Positions 42,801 through 49,198 are shown, counted from the stretch's first letter. The stretch is 64,000 nucleotides of DNA from Thiobacillus sp. (GCA_024235835.1 JACKLQ010000005.1:1-64000); one strand, 5' to 3'. Notes: generated from the sequence alone by a model not told the origin. Translations and numbers: made by a program.

Positions 42801-44659
42801 ACGTAGCCTTCGTGGTACTGGACGATGAGGGGTAGGGTGATGGTGCGTGTGACGCCCCACTTGGGGTCGGTGTAACTGTATTGGCCGACGATGCCGTCAT
42901 ATAGCCGGTCCGCCGGCGCGTCGCCAATATCAAAAACCTGGCCCTGGGATATCAGCTGGCTGGCGGTGGCGTAGCCGCTATGGTAGTTCAGTGAGCCGCC
43001 GGAGAGATCGATGGCCGAGCCCTGGCGCAGGACGATATCCCCTTCGGACCGCATGGAGGCGCTGCCCCCGGCCGACAGTTTTTCGCCTATGCCGCGACCC
43101 ACCTGGTCGACGTAGCCGGACACGTCCGCCAGGTCCTTGTCCGGCAGGTTGCGGATGTCCACCCAGACCTTGTTGCCACGCAGGTAGCCGTTCCGGTTCA
43201 AGGGGTTGTCGCGTAATTCCGTGCCCCGCAGTTCCACCTCGATGAAATTGCGCGCCATGGCGATGTCCACGTCTTCCACCCCGGATACATCGATCAGGCT
43301 GCCTGGCGCCATGTAGATGCGGTGGCCGTTGTCGGCGCCGTCGCCGCCCTGGTAGAGGCTGCCATCCGCCTGGGCGGAGAGGCTGACATGGCCACCGGGT
43401 ACCACAACCCGGGCGCCTTGATCCAAAACGATACGGCTGCCCATGACCTCCACCGTGGAGGGGTTGAAGGTCTGGCTGTCGTTGATGGACTTTTCGCTGG
43501 CCAGTTCCGGCAGCACCTCGGTGACGCTATTGGCCCCCAGCTCGGCCTTGCCGGTCTCGCTGGCGGTGATGACATTCGCCCCCCGGGCGAGAAAATTCTG
43601 GTCGTAGGTCATTCGCTCCCGGGCCAGCAGGCGCACCGACCCCTTGTGGGTAACCGAGGTGGTGGCGGTGACCCTTCCAGACTGGTTGACCGCCAGGGCA
43701 GCCAGGGTGGCGTTGCCCCGCTCGGTGATGATGCGCCCCATGGCATCGTTGATGACCTGGCCGGAAAGCCGCGTCCCCGTGACGGCCTCCTCGAAGGGGT
43801 CCACTTCCACCAGCATGCCCGCCAGGCCCCGGTAGGGCGAATCCGCCTTCAGCCCCTCGGATCCGGGGGGGGCGGACAGATAGACCTTGCCGCCCGCGGC
43901 CAGCACGGTCTGCCCTTCCTGGGTGTGGATCTCGCCCTGGTTGATCACCCGGGGGCCGAACAGCATGATGGCGCCGCCCAGGGCGGCCTCCAGCCTGGCA
44001 TCCGGCTTGACCCGAATGAGGGTGCTGGAAAATTCCGCCGCCGTACCCCGCCACTGGAACGCTGGGCTCACCCGGCCGGCATCATCCGTCCGGCTGAAAA
44101 GGCCATTGGGATGCAGGAAAACCGCATCGTCCATGTCCAGGGCCGAGGCTACCAGGCCGCCCACGTTTACCTGGGCGCCGTTGGCGAACAGGATGCCGTT
44201 CTGGTTGAGCAGGTAGAGCTGTCCGTTGGACTTGAGGGCCCCGGCGATGGCGCTGGCATCGCTTTGCCAGATGCGGCTCAGGGTGGCGGCATCCGCGCTG
44301 GGCAGAAGGTACTCCATGCTGAAGCCCCGGCCCACGTTGTGGCTCTGCCAGTTCAGGATGGCCTTGTCGGTGGTCTGGTGGACGATGCCCCGGGTGCCCT
44401 GGACGGCATAGCTGGCTGCACCGCCGGTGACAAAGGCGGTGGGGTTGGGGTTGGGGTTGGTGCCGCAGGCCCCGCCGCCGCAAGGCACCGGCAATTGGGC
44501 CGGGGCGGGGCCGGCGGCTAGCAGGCTGGCCAGGGTGAGGGTGGCGGCGGTGACGCCGGAGGAGGTGCCGGCCTTGCCCCGGGCGCGGGCCGTCTCGTGG
44601 GCGGGCACGACCATCCCCAACTTGGTGTTGAAGACCAGGCGGAAAAGACGGGCGTTCAT
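33899..44659 (-). CDS. Giant TpsA exoprotein, filamentous-hemagglutinin-like (3586 aa)
   Basis: The secreted half of a two-partner secretion pair. It starts with an extended signal peptide (MNARLFRLVFNTKLGMVVPA onward, cleavage near residue 55). The TPS domain follows (about 60-330): TQGTRG-like VQGTRGIVHQTTDKAILNW, SNGQLYLLNQNGILFANGAQ (the NPNG-type motif) and VGGLVAS. The rest is a long beta-helix of HxF/FhaB style. Around residues 1835-1910 there are three calcium-loop motifs (DINQDGFLNDAD, DLNADGLHDLDD, DLDGDNRMDFSD), like dockerin or EF-hand repeats. The C-terminus (EAERKRREMEKRGPDGGA) is charged and has no anchor. It follows its transporter by 39 bases. By order it resembles PdtA of the phosphate-starvation locus of P. 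aeruginosa. Confidence 0.9.
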   Translation of the reverse strand: MNARLFRLVFNTKLGMVVPAHETARARGKAGTSSGVTAATLTLASLLAAGPAPAQLPVPCGGGACGTNPNPNPTAFVTGGAASYAVQGTRGIVHQTTDKAILNWQSHNVGRGFSMEYLLPSADAATLSRIWQSDASAIAGALKSNGQLYLLNQNGILFANGAQVNVGGLVASALDMDDAVFLHPNGLFSRTDDAGRVSPAFQWRGTAAEFSSTLIRVKPDARLEAALGGAIMLFGPRVINQGEIHTQEGQTVLAAGGKVYLSAPPGSEGLKADSPYRGLAGMLVEVDPFEEAVTGTRLSGQVINDAMGRIITERGNATLAALAVNQSGRVTATTSVTHKGSVRLLARERMTYDQNFLARGANVITASETGKAELGANSVTEVLPELASEKSINDSQTFNPSTVEVMGSRIVLDQGARVVVPGGHVSLSAQADGSLYQGGDGADNGHRIYMAPGSLIDVSGVEDVDIAMARNFIEVELRGTELRDNPLNRNGYLRGNKVWVDIRNLPDKDLADVSGYVDQVGRGIGEKLSAGGSASMRSEGDIVLRQGSAIDLSGGSLNYHSGYATASQLISQGQVFDIGDAPADRLYDGIVGQYSYTDPKWGVTRTITLPLIVQYHEGYVQGQNAGSLSLEASALAMDGSLIARTITGPFQRRRPSTDGTAPTQGQLPALGRLVIGNASQAGVANGDMKIPDVLLSGTSTTLPGKFTANTALAANRWDTFVLSTGMLRDSGVGHVEVYSNGKIIVAPDGGLDLPAYGSATLVGGAVDVQAGIQVAGGSMHLASQLTTTTGLGETGIRVGDGVVLSVAGVWTNDTLPDADINAAVVLDGGDITLRSVTGLALGAGSLLDANSGGWYGADHVLEGGTGGDITLLSTSNEEVLDLMTPNLLLRGELRAWGMNRGGTLTLRAPALTLGTTRRGVAGELLFSPDDLNQAGFGAYALEGVNSVVLQSGAQLHPRQRLLALNLDFATRISGQALAGMTHVERPPEDYRQAVDVSLKSTHGSPYLADGTPTGWLAVEAGSRLELEAGGELDLSATQHQLQVHGRLVAPAGQIRLTMRGNPGEEDSDPGYDPSQAIWIGHGAVLDAGGAVVSQPGNDGLNRGQVLDGGTIRLTSHKGYVVAQSGARLDVSGAAAQLDVAVPTQRGFTYLRQRVASSGGAILVQAREGAVLDAAMAASAPGSVGGALTVTLDRAGVDPELRVPPYPGTTSGNPASYPSIDPDRRWKIVLSDIHTPLADALNPGDAIDGAAPGRVRLGASQLENAGFASLHLNAEHAVAFEGNPNLGMNRVMNLNAPVLESDGGRVDLAAAYVGLGNTTRFVQRQVLETPLPGTGQLKVSARHIDLHGYLSLQGIEQAHFTSAGDIRAVGVIADAALPYPTGALGAAGTINFTARQVYPATLTEYVIHAQGAGSRVIFNRNGTPGPVLSAAGSLVVQADDIMQRGVVKAPFGEIALQGTNSVTLDAGSLTSVSGEGQVIPLGSTVLTGRKWVYQVNGLSRELSAPDKAVVLSAPAVAVKKRATLDVSGGGDLLAQEWIPGLGGSMDVLDSAHNPDTYAILPGYGNGFAPQDPQYDDDATQPLAGQSIHLAGVTGLKDGYYTLLPARYALLPGAYAITPVPGQLDMVPGQNHVQADGAAIVAGQGALLTHNGALVNVGRRGAYRVQPGDLIRGQSEYLSTAASAFLSGSGGLLPGDAGRVSIEASGDLIFAGNLAADHDSGRRGAQVDLSAPRLAVVSDGAPAMAGYLTLEVGMLNALKAESLLLGGTRTQTALGTWARVGASEILLANDVRHPLAGSEVLLAATERVTLADGATLRTRGTAADAPRRLTLGHAAHADLDINQDGFLNDADALALGADLNADGLHDLDDVAIHALGNGLDYLDESNNPRQANRGDLAAVYAIGDLDGDNRMDFSDLAGVSGDGALLAVASAGGLEIVRQSVGSQRGVLDVAADASISGHAVILDATLDNLAAAQPTLLDGGQLDIGAGRISFGAPAIQVPGLVFAQEDLKALLAGVGDLTLRSYSTLDIHGNLDMQAMFQALRLANPNLAMPRLRLESAGIAGYGGDAVLAAGRLELNNRSGNGFSTPGQLVPGAGNLTLQADTLSLGDGVFRIAGYTSSTVIAQGALQAQGEGSLKADGDLTLATPRITANNGAVYAFEADGMLRTVRRSPPQGFRAESAGVVASLAFSGASVVHGSIVETPSGTVTFTATDGDLTLVDGGQVLARGQVVGIHDESFALPGGAVQMVAEAGNVVMDDGSLVDVSADGADAGSVEVSARSGHFRVEGELRGRAQALRDVHGNSLAPAGEGATFRLDTLALFDAGAPGGGDDLSAINSALGQGFRGEQVLRLRSGDLEVAATDTLRAGRVELTADNGGIRVLGTLDASGDKGGEIGLYAKDDLILDAGGKLLALGLADTESTAGTLGRGGTVILSSSAGTLATEADSMIDVTGDRAGMITGGGGRVWLRAPRTGNGAGTDLAISALDGQILGAREILAEGVKVYDGFGKIDIGTTSGIKLGFDSLNTENNIFMSKAAAIASRLDPTGNPAFRVTPGVEVRSAGNLEVSRDWNLFKSSSATLSITRPVAVRTSQAMVLTLRAAGDLVIKGSINDGFWIGNSLPNGEKFDQSKHSAYVLQAGPSSAYNFVAGADTQAANPFAYAAGNGNFSLAAGKFIRTGAGDIRIAAGGNVVLEGAKSVIYTAGIPGPAVPGFDRLSPAGFPTAYPNQVLKAIYPTQGGDIHIRAGGDIEDRNTLATEAREWQLRYQDADIDLATGQVYLNRQPSYFPRFDLFKRGIGTLGGGDIDVAAAGDVVNLWLFAPTNARQGGDRSAAPDAANLAQQGGGDVRLRAGGDITGAQVMVQEGQGRLVAGLTAEVGFTAGDARISVYAPEKATILGFVDPLLQDAHGNNTPPGVGADNVNFVVNSGAPTSRLDVLSVLEGISLANATHAYPGTLAARTPLGGVVIQDGLTMLPHATGQLVLAAGRDVVFEGGLVMSDYSPDQLPNLTRPGTSQPDLSLYESFLNHAPGLLHLGDRTAARIYALAGDILGVTEGGSLVELVLPKAAHLKAGRDVKDLSMVIQNVHSDDMSSIRAGRDIRLPDGFNVADGSVSSSNHAMAVAGPGYLMLQAGRDVDLGSSEGVLSIGNEFNPYLDKQGADLMIMAGLGIQDGGVREPHYQAFANDYLAAGSKALNDLRNELGYRARKDVAVTVLAEHPELDPDNAADRQTIDAYLDGHYAARVTARQHALWSAFEAMPLEARVTRVFFNELQAAGEEFNAAPSPKVAQDAQRGFDAVASLFPTKAGSEAITYAGNVNFYFSQVRSNRGGNVEIFAPGGLVNVGLASSGELSKSEAELGLFTIRGGDIRAYVHDDFLVNQSRVFTLGGGAILLWSDVGDIDAGKGAKTAAAAPPPQLRVENGRIFFDITSSVAGSGIGTINTSRANPRDDGHLIAPNGEINAGDAGIRSAGNLSIAAVRVVGADNIQVGGISTGVPVADTSGLSSGLSGVSGLNESAGATSEATRSMSSSAKDGEENAQATRQLLASFKPTFISVEVLGFGEGTASLGGQMDEAERKRREMEKRGPDGGA

Positions 44660-44698
44660 GGCGGCACTCCTCGGTCGATCAGTTCAGTGTCCGGGGCC

Positions 44699-46321
44699 TT
44701 ACCAGGCGTAACCCAGACGCAGATGGAAACGGTCCTCGCCGGCCAGGACCGGGCCGGCGTCTTCATAGGGATGGGCCCAGTCCAGGTGGCCGTAGAACCC
44801 GCCCCAACCCTTGAACCGCAAGCCCAGGCCGGCGGCCAGCAGATCGAACTGGTCAGTCTGGGCGGGCAAGGGATCGTGGATGCTCAGGCTGGCCCCTTCC
44901 ACGAAGGCATACAGGTTGAATTCCTCCAGCCGGGGGGAGAGTCTCTGGGCCAGGGAAGGGGCTCTCATTTCCAACCCCCAGGCCAGGCCCTGGTCCCCGG
45001 AGACAACGGATTCCGTATAGCCCCGCACCGAATCCACACCCCCGGCGGAGAATTGTTCGTTGGAGATCAGGGGGCTGCTGGCCACCTGGGCCGTCCCTCG
45101 TCCAAACAGGCTCCAGCCGCTTGGGAAGGTGCGGGTGTGCTTCAGGTCCAGGCGCAGGTAGGCATAGTTGGCCCGCCCCAGGAAGCGCTTGCAGGCGAAT
45201 TCATTCACGAAGATGCCGGGCAGGCATTCAACCTCCCCGTCCGCCAGGCCCCGCAGGGAGAAGTTCAGGGTGGCGTTGAACTGGGTCTGGGACTGGTCCG
45301 AGCGCAGGTTGCCCTCGTAGCCCAGGCTGAAGGGCAGATAGGAAATGGGGGTATTGGCGCTGTCCGTGCCCTGCAGCTTGACGGTTTCATCAAAGTCCTT
45401 GAAATCCATGCCCAGGGTCAGGGTATGGAAATACCCGGGCCGGGACCGCAGGGGCAGGATGTACCTCAGGCCGGCAATCAGGCCGTTGCCGACCACATTC
45501 ACATCCCCCACGCTGGCCACGTCGCTCTCGGACAAGACGCCGTAAGCCGCCAGGTAATTGCCATTCGCCATGGGCCAGACGTAGGTGGCGGAAAGGACCT
45601 TGCTTTCATCCGTATCCTCGGGAGCTGTTTGCAAGCCCAGGGTGAGGCTGTGCTCCTGCTGCCACAGGTTGTCGTAGCGCAGGTTGGCATTCAGCCGGCT
45701 CTTGGTGGTGTTGGCTGAATAGCGGTCGTTCAGTTCCACACTGCCATGCAGGGGTAGCTGGTCCTCCACCTTCAGGTCCACCTCCACCTTGCCCGGGGTC
45801 CGGCCGGGGCGCAACACCGGCGTCACCCGCCGGTCCGCGCCCTTGTTGACCCCGGCCAGCTGCTTCTGCACCTCGGGGAAGTAGGGCACACTGCCTTCCG
45901 CCAGGTCCGGGGCCTTGGCCCTGATGCGCCCCAGGCTGTAGTAGCGGGAACCAGTCACCCGCAGGCGTTCCACCTGGCCTTCGGTCACACGCAGGCGCAC
46001 AACGCCGGACTTCACTTCCTGCTCGGGAATGTCCACGAATACCGTCAGGTAGCCGTTGTCGTGATAGGCCTTTTCCAGGGCGGTACGGGCGGCATCCGCT
46101 TCGCCGATGCCCTTCTTTTCCCCCATGAAGGGGTACACGGCTTCCTCGATGTGCTGGGCAGGCAGCACGGTGTTGCCCTCCACCACGAATTCCAGGATGT
46201 CAAAGCCGGTTTCTTCGGCCTGGGCGGTGGCGGAAAGGAGGGCCAGCAACGCCCCCCAGGCCCAGACGCGGTGGGGGTGTGCGCCCTTGGCGGGGGGCGT
46301 GAGTCCGTGGTTCCAGTTCAT
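44699..46321 (-). CDS. TpsB outer-membrane transporter, ShlB/FhaC/HecB family (540 aa)
   Basis: Secretes the TpsA protein through a 16-strand barrel. Signal peptide to about residue 35 (ending ATAQA), two POTRA domains (about 40-190; FDILEFVVEGNTVLPAQHIE, GYLTVFVDIPEQEVKSGVVR), then the barrel (about 195-540) with GVDSVRGYTESV, the conserved loop-6 VRGY motif, and a terminal aromatic LRLGYAW. The frame is open to 46369 with three ATGs; 46321 (MNWNHG) is chosen because the two upstream ones fall inside a perfect inverted repeat and lack Shine-Dalgarno sites. It stands 39 bases before tpsA. Confidence 0.9.
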   Translation of the reverse strand: MNWNHGLTPPAKGAHPHRVWAWGALLALLSATAQAEETGFDILEFVVEGNTVLPAQHIEEAVYPFMGEKKGIGEADAARTALEKAYHDNGYLTVFVDIPEQEVKSGVVRLRVTEGQVERLRVTGSRYYSLGRIRAKAPDLAEGSVPYFPEVQKQLAGVNKGADRRVTPVLRPGRTPGKVEVDLKVEDQLPLHGSVELNDRYSANTTKSRLNANLRYDNLWQQEHSLTLGLQTAPEDTDESKVLSATYVWPMANGNYLAAYGVLSESDVASVGDVNVVGNGLIAGLRYILPLRSRPGYFHTLTLGMDFKDFDETVKLQGTDSANTPISYLPFSLGYEGNLRSDQSQTQFNATLNFSLRGLADGEVECLPGIFVNEFACKRFLGRANYAYLRLDLKHTRTFPSGWSLFGRGTAQVASSPLISNEQFSAGGVDSVRGYTESVVSGDQGLAWGLEMRAPSLAQRLSPRLEEFNLYAFVEGASLSIHDPLPAQTDQFDLLAAGLGLRFKGWGGFYGHLDWAHPYEDAGPVLAGEDRFHLRLGYAW

Positions 46322-46338
46322 GGTCTTGTCGGTGGCAT

Positions 46339-46377
46339 GTTTCTCCATGGCCCCGGCAGGCAGGGCCATGGAGAAAC
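46339..46377 (-). repeat. Perfect 15-bp inverted repeat in the tpsB leader
   Basis: GTTTCTCCATGGCCC (46339-46353) and its exact reverse complement (46363-46377) enclose nine bases. In mRNA it would be a strong hairpin that hides two possible tpsB start codons, just before the likely start at 46321. It may control translation of the transporter. Confidence 0.8.
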
Positions 46378-46410
46378 ACCCGCCCGTAGGCGACGTATCC
46401 CTTCAAGCAA

Positions 46411-46438
46411 AAAACCACTCCCCGCAAGCGGGGAGTGG
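46411..46438 (-). terminator. Intrinsic terminator after the PstS-like gene
   Basis: On the minus strand CCACTCCCCGC/GCGGGGAGTGG with a two-base loop is followed by TTTTTTGC. It separates the PstS-like gene from the tps pair, so tpsBA may need its own start or read-through; I see no convincing promoter in between. Confidence 0.9.
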
Positions 46439-46497
46439 TAGGGGCTGATGGGCGGCACGGGGCCGCCTGTCATGGGGCCGATCAGGCTATGCCCGGC

Positions 46498-48006
46498 TTA
46501 GAACAGCTTCTGCAGAGGAGAGCACATGTTGCCGAAGCGGGTGGCCTTGGCGACCAGACCGCCGTCGTAGGCGACGGTTTCGGTGGGGTCATAGACCGGG
46601 GGCAGGGCCAGGGTCCAGGGCTTCTGGAAGGCGGGGTCGCCGGCGCGGTCGATGAACTCGTTGGCGAAATCCAGCTTCTGGCCGCTCAGGCTGGTGCGGT
46701 ACTGCATGGACAACTCGGCGGCGAAGTCATAACGGCCTTCACGCAGGTTCTCCCGGTTGGGGCACGTGCCGGACAGCGTGCCGGTGCTGGAGCAGGTCTC
46801 GTCGGCCACGTTGTTGGCGCCCTTGTCCATGGAGCCGGCACCGTTCAGGGTGCGGAAGGTCCACAGGGTGCCCGCGCCGTCGCTGGTGGACTGCTGGCTG
46901 TCCAGGGACAGCACGCCCACGGCGCCCATGGCACCACCGGCGGCGGAGAAGTTGGCCTTGTAGTAGGTGCCGTCTTCACCCTTGAAGGTGTAGTCGGTGC
47001 CAGACTGGGCGGCCTTCAGGCACTTGCGCACGTCGCCGGAACCGGAGTTCTCCAGGACGGTATAGCCGGCGGTCACGTCGATGACGAAGGGATCGGCGGA
47101 GGTGCCGGAACCAGCGGCCATGAAGCCGGCGCTGGCGTCCATGCGGGCAGGCACGGTATCGCCGCTGACACCGGAGGTGCCGGAAGCAGAGGTGCAGGGG
47201 AAGTTGTTGAAGTACCAGTTGTAGCTGGTCTGCGTGCCGGAGCCCTGGTGGCGGCGGCAGACCACCACCTGGGTGCCGCCGGCGGGGGCCACGGCGCCAT
47301 CGCCGATCTGGCTCCAGTCGGTCAGGTTGCCGGTGAGCATGGCGCCGTAGTCGGCGGTGGAGATGTAGGAGCTGTTGGGCACGGCGGCGGTGGCCACCAC
47401 ACCCATCATCAGGGTGTTCACGGCGCGCACGGTCAGGCCGGCGGTCTCGGCGGCGGACAACTGGCCAGCGCCGAATTCCACGTTGTAGGGTTCCTTGAAC
47501 ATGAAGGGGGCCACGTCGGACACGCCGAAGTCAGGCACCAGTTCCTCGCCGGTGGGGGCGCCTACGCCCGGGTCCACGCCTACCACGGGGCAGGTGTAGT
47601 AGCCATCGGCCTCCGGGGTGGCGGAGCAGGAGGCGTCGGCGGCCTTCAGGCGGGAGATGGCCTCGGCGCGGGCCAGGGGGTTAACGCCCCAGACGGAACC
47701 GCCGGCGGAACGCTTGATGAACAACACCTTCTGGCCGCGGATGGAGGCGGGGATGGAGGCGTCGCTCTTGATGTAGCCCAGGAAGGCGCGGCCGGCGGAG
47801 GTGCCGCTGGTGGCCTTGTACTTGTAGAAGCCGGCATCCATCATGCCGGTCATGATGGACTCCATGAACTCGTCAGGGGCGGAGGCACCGGACATGAAGA
47901 TGGTGATGGCGCCGGCGGTGTCGGTGGGGCTGGCGGGGGCGGTGGCGAAGGCGGCGGGGGCGACCAGGGCGGCGGCCACGGCCAGGGGGAGGTGCTTCAG
48001 TTTCAT
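46498..48006 (-). CDS. PstS-like periplasmic binding protein (502 aa)
   Basis: Signal peptide residues 1-21 (ending AAFA). The body resembles type-II periplasmic phosphate-binding proteins: ITIFMSGASAPDEFMESI (about 33), TSGTSAGRAF, VLFIKRSAGGSVWGVNPLAR, FGVSDVAPFMF and LTVRAVNTLMMGVVA. It is longer than ordinary PstS, with an extra C-terminal region, and has several cysteines (CSATPEADGYYTCP, CPNRENL, NMCSPL). No PEP-CTERM tag and no ABC transporter genes beside it. PstS/DING-type proteins lie in the P. aeruginosa Pdt region, as I recall. The phosphate ligand is an inference from fold and neighbours. Confidence 0.7.
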   Translation of the reverse strand: MKLKHLPLAVAAALVAPAAFATAPASPTDTAGAITIFMSGASAPDEFMESIMTGMMDAGFYKYKATSGTSAGRAFLGYIKSDASIPASIRGQKVLFIKRSAGGSVWGVNPLARAEAISRLKAADASCSATPEADGYYTCPVVGVDPGVGAPTGEELVPDFGVSDVAPFMFKEPYNVEFGAGQLSAAETAGLTVRAVNTLMMGVVATAAVPNSSYISTADYGAMLTGNLTDWSQIGDGAVAPAGGTQVVVCRRHQGSGTQTSYNWYFNNFPCTSASGTSGVSGDTVPARMDASAGFMAAGSGTSADPFVIDVTAGYTVLENSGSGDVRKCLKAAQSGTDYTFKGEDGTYYKANFSAAGGAMGAVGVLSLDSQQSTSDGAGTLWTFRTLNGAGSMDKGANNVADETCSSTGTLSGTCPNRENLREGRYDFAAELSMQYRTSLSGQKLDFANEFIDRAGDPAFQKPWTLALPPVYDPTETVAYDGGLVAKATRFGNMCSPLQKLF

Positions 48007-48038
48007 GTCAAAACTCCTAAATCAAGAAGAGGTACGAC

Positions 48039-48058
48039 CTGCCCGGTGCACCGGGCAG
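48039..48058 (-). other. 20-bp perfect palindrome between PEP-CTERM and PstS-like genes
   Basis: CTGCCCGGTG followed directly by its reverse complement. It would form a short GC stem in the 71-base gap, without a T-run. It could adjust the ratio of the two products. Confidence 0.6.
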
Positions 48059-48077
48059 AAGACGGAATAAGCCGGGA

Positions 48078-48875
48078 TCAGGCAGCCTTGCGACGACGGG
48101 CCATGAAGCCCACCAGGCCCAGACCGGCCAGCATCAGGGCGTAGGTCTCGGGTTCGGGTACCGGGGTGATCAGCAATCCGCCATCGGCGGACAGGGTTGC
48201 GAAATTGGCCAGATCCAGTTGCTTGACCTTGGTGGTGGTGGAGCCAGAGGCCACGGTTTCGTAGAACATCCAGATGCCCAGGCTGTCGCCGATGCCGCCG
48301 TCATTGGCGAAGTCGGCCTTGCCGCCGATGTTGTTGCCCCAAATCACGCCACCGGAGTAAGCATTGCCATCGGCGGAAGTGGCGGTGCCGGAGGCATTGA
48401 TGGCGTTGGAAGTGTTGTCGCCAAGGGGGTTGACAGCAGCCAGATGGGTGGCGGCACCGCCAGACCAACCGCGGAATTGAGCATAGGTCTGGGTGGAACC
48501 GGCGAATCCGGTGGCCACGGTGAGGGCCGCACGGTCGGCACTGAAGGCATCGAAGCCCGCCACGTTCCAGCGCAGGTTGCCCAGGTCGCTGGTTTGCCCC
48601 AGGAAGCTGGTCATCAGGGCATCGGCGGCAAAGGAGAATGTGGGCTGGGGGGCAACGGCCACGGGAGATGCCAGGGCGGAGGCGAAATCATTCAGGGTGA
48701 TGCCCAGATCCCGGGTGTAGGACCGGTCATCGGCGGCTTCGGCGGTGCCGTTGTTGTCCCACACGGACAGGAACAACTCGCCGTTTCCGGGGCTGTTCAG
48801 ACCGTTGTCGATCTTGGCCTGGGCGGCGCCAGAGGCAGCCAGCAGGCCGGCCAGGGCGATGAGGTGCAGTTTCAT
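48078..48875 (-). CDS. PEP-CTERM protein of unknown function (265 aa)
   Basis: Signal peptide residues 1-20 (ending GAAQA), then an all-beta body (LFLSVWDNNGTAEAADDRSY, TRDLGITLNDF, FRGWSGGAATHLAAVNPLGD, SLGIWMFYETV). The tag is VPEPETYALMLAGLGLVG and RRRKAA. The start at 48875 has AGGAGAT upstream; the longer frame does not. It heads the minus-strand run and lies behind two composite promoters, P8 and P6. Its place right before the PstS-like protein hints at a shared job, which cannot be named from sequence. Confidence 0.83.
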   Translation of the reverse strand: MKLHLIALAGLLAASGAAQAKIDNGLNSPGNGELFLSVWDNNGTAEAADDRSYTRDLGITLNDFASALASPVAVAPQPTFSFAADALMTSFLGQTSDLGNLRWNVAGFDAFSADRAALTVATGFAGSTQTYAQFRGWSGGAATHLAAVNPLGDNTSNAINASGTATSADGNAYSGGVIWGNNIGGKADFANDGGIGDSLGIWMFYETVASGSTTTKVKQLDLANFATLSADGGLLITPVPEPETYALMLAGLGLVGFMARRRKAA

Positions 48876-48980
48876 ACTTGAATCTCCTGTAGGGTCAAAC
48901 GTCGAAAAGCAGTGCGGGGCGACATCCCCAGGGACCATCCCAGTCTCCAAGGAGGCAGAACCGTAGCGGGGCGCCAGGCC

Positions 48981-49047
48981 ACCTTAACGCCAGGCTGTTA
49001 CACATTTAATGGCTGCAACACCATGATAAATAAGCCTTTTTGCTCAC
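48981..49047 (-). promoter_or_regulatory. Composite promoter P8, proximal promoter of the minus-strand run
   Basis: On the minus strand: GTGAGC-AAAAAG-GCTTAT (49047-49030), two mismatches to consensus; 15 bases; AGCCATT-AAAT-GTGTAAC (49014-48997); 10 bases; TAAGGT (48986-48981). A start near 48974 leaves a leader of about 100 bases before 48875. Confidence 0.6.
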
Positions 49048-49079
49048 ATGGCGGCAAACGGGAACCATGGCCCAATCAA

Positions 49080-49146
49080 ATGTTAGGGAGCTTGAATGAC
49101 AGTTCGTCCGCGCCCGGACGATCGAAAAATGAGCCGAATGGCTCAT
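49080..49146 (-). promoter_or_regulatory. Composite promoter P6, distal promoter of the minus-strand run
   Basis: On the minus strand: ATGAGC-CATTCG-GCTCAT (49146-49129), perfect half-sites; 15 bases; GCGCGGA-CGAA-CTGTCAT (49113-49096), whose second repeat is a perfect CTGTCAT; 10 bases; TAACAT (49085-49080). P6 and P8 are in tandem and explain most of the 323-base gap 48876-49198. Confidence 0.72.
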
Positions 49147-49198
49147 ACATGTGGATCCCGGTCAGGGTTTGGCTGTGTCCAGTGGGTGGAATTGAAGT

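Noticed and set aside
33741..46400. Plus-strand open frames opposite the ExbB fusion, TpsA and TpsB genes
   Set aside because: Same mirror effect; low-complexity translations with no recognisable domain.
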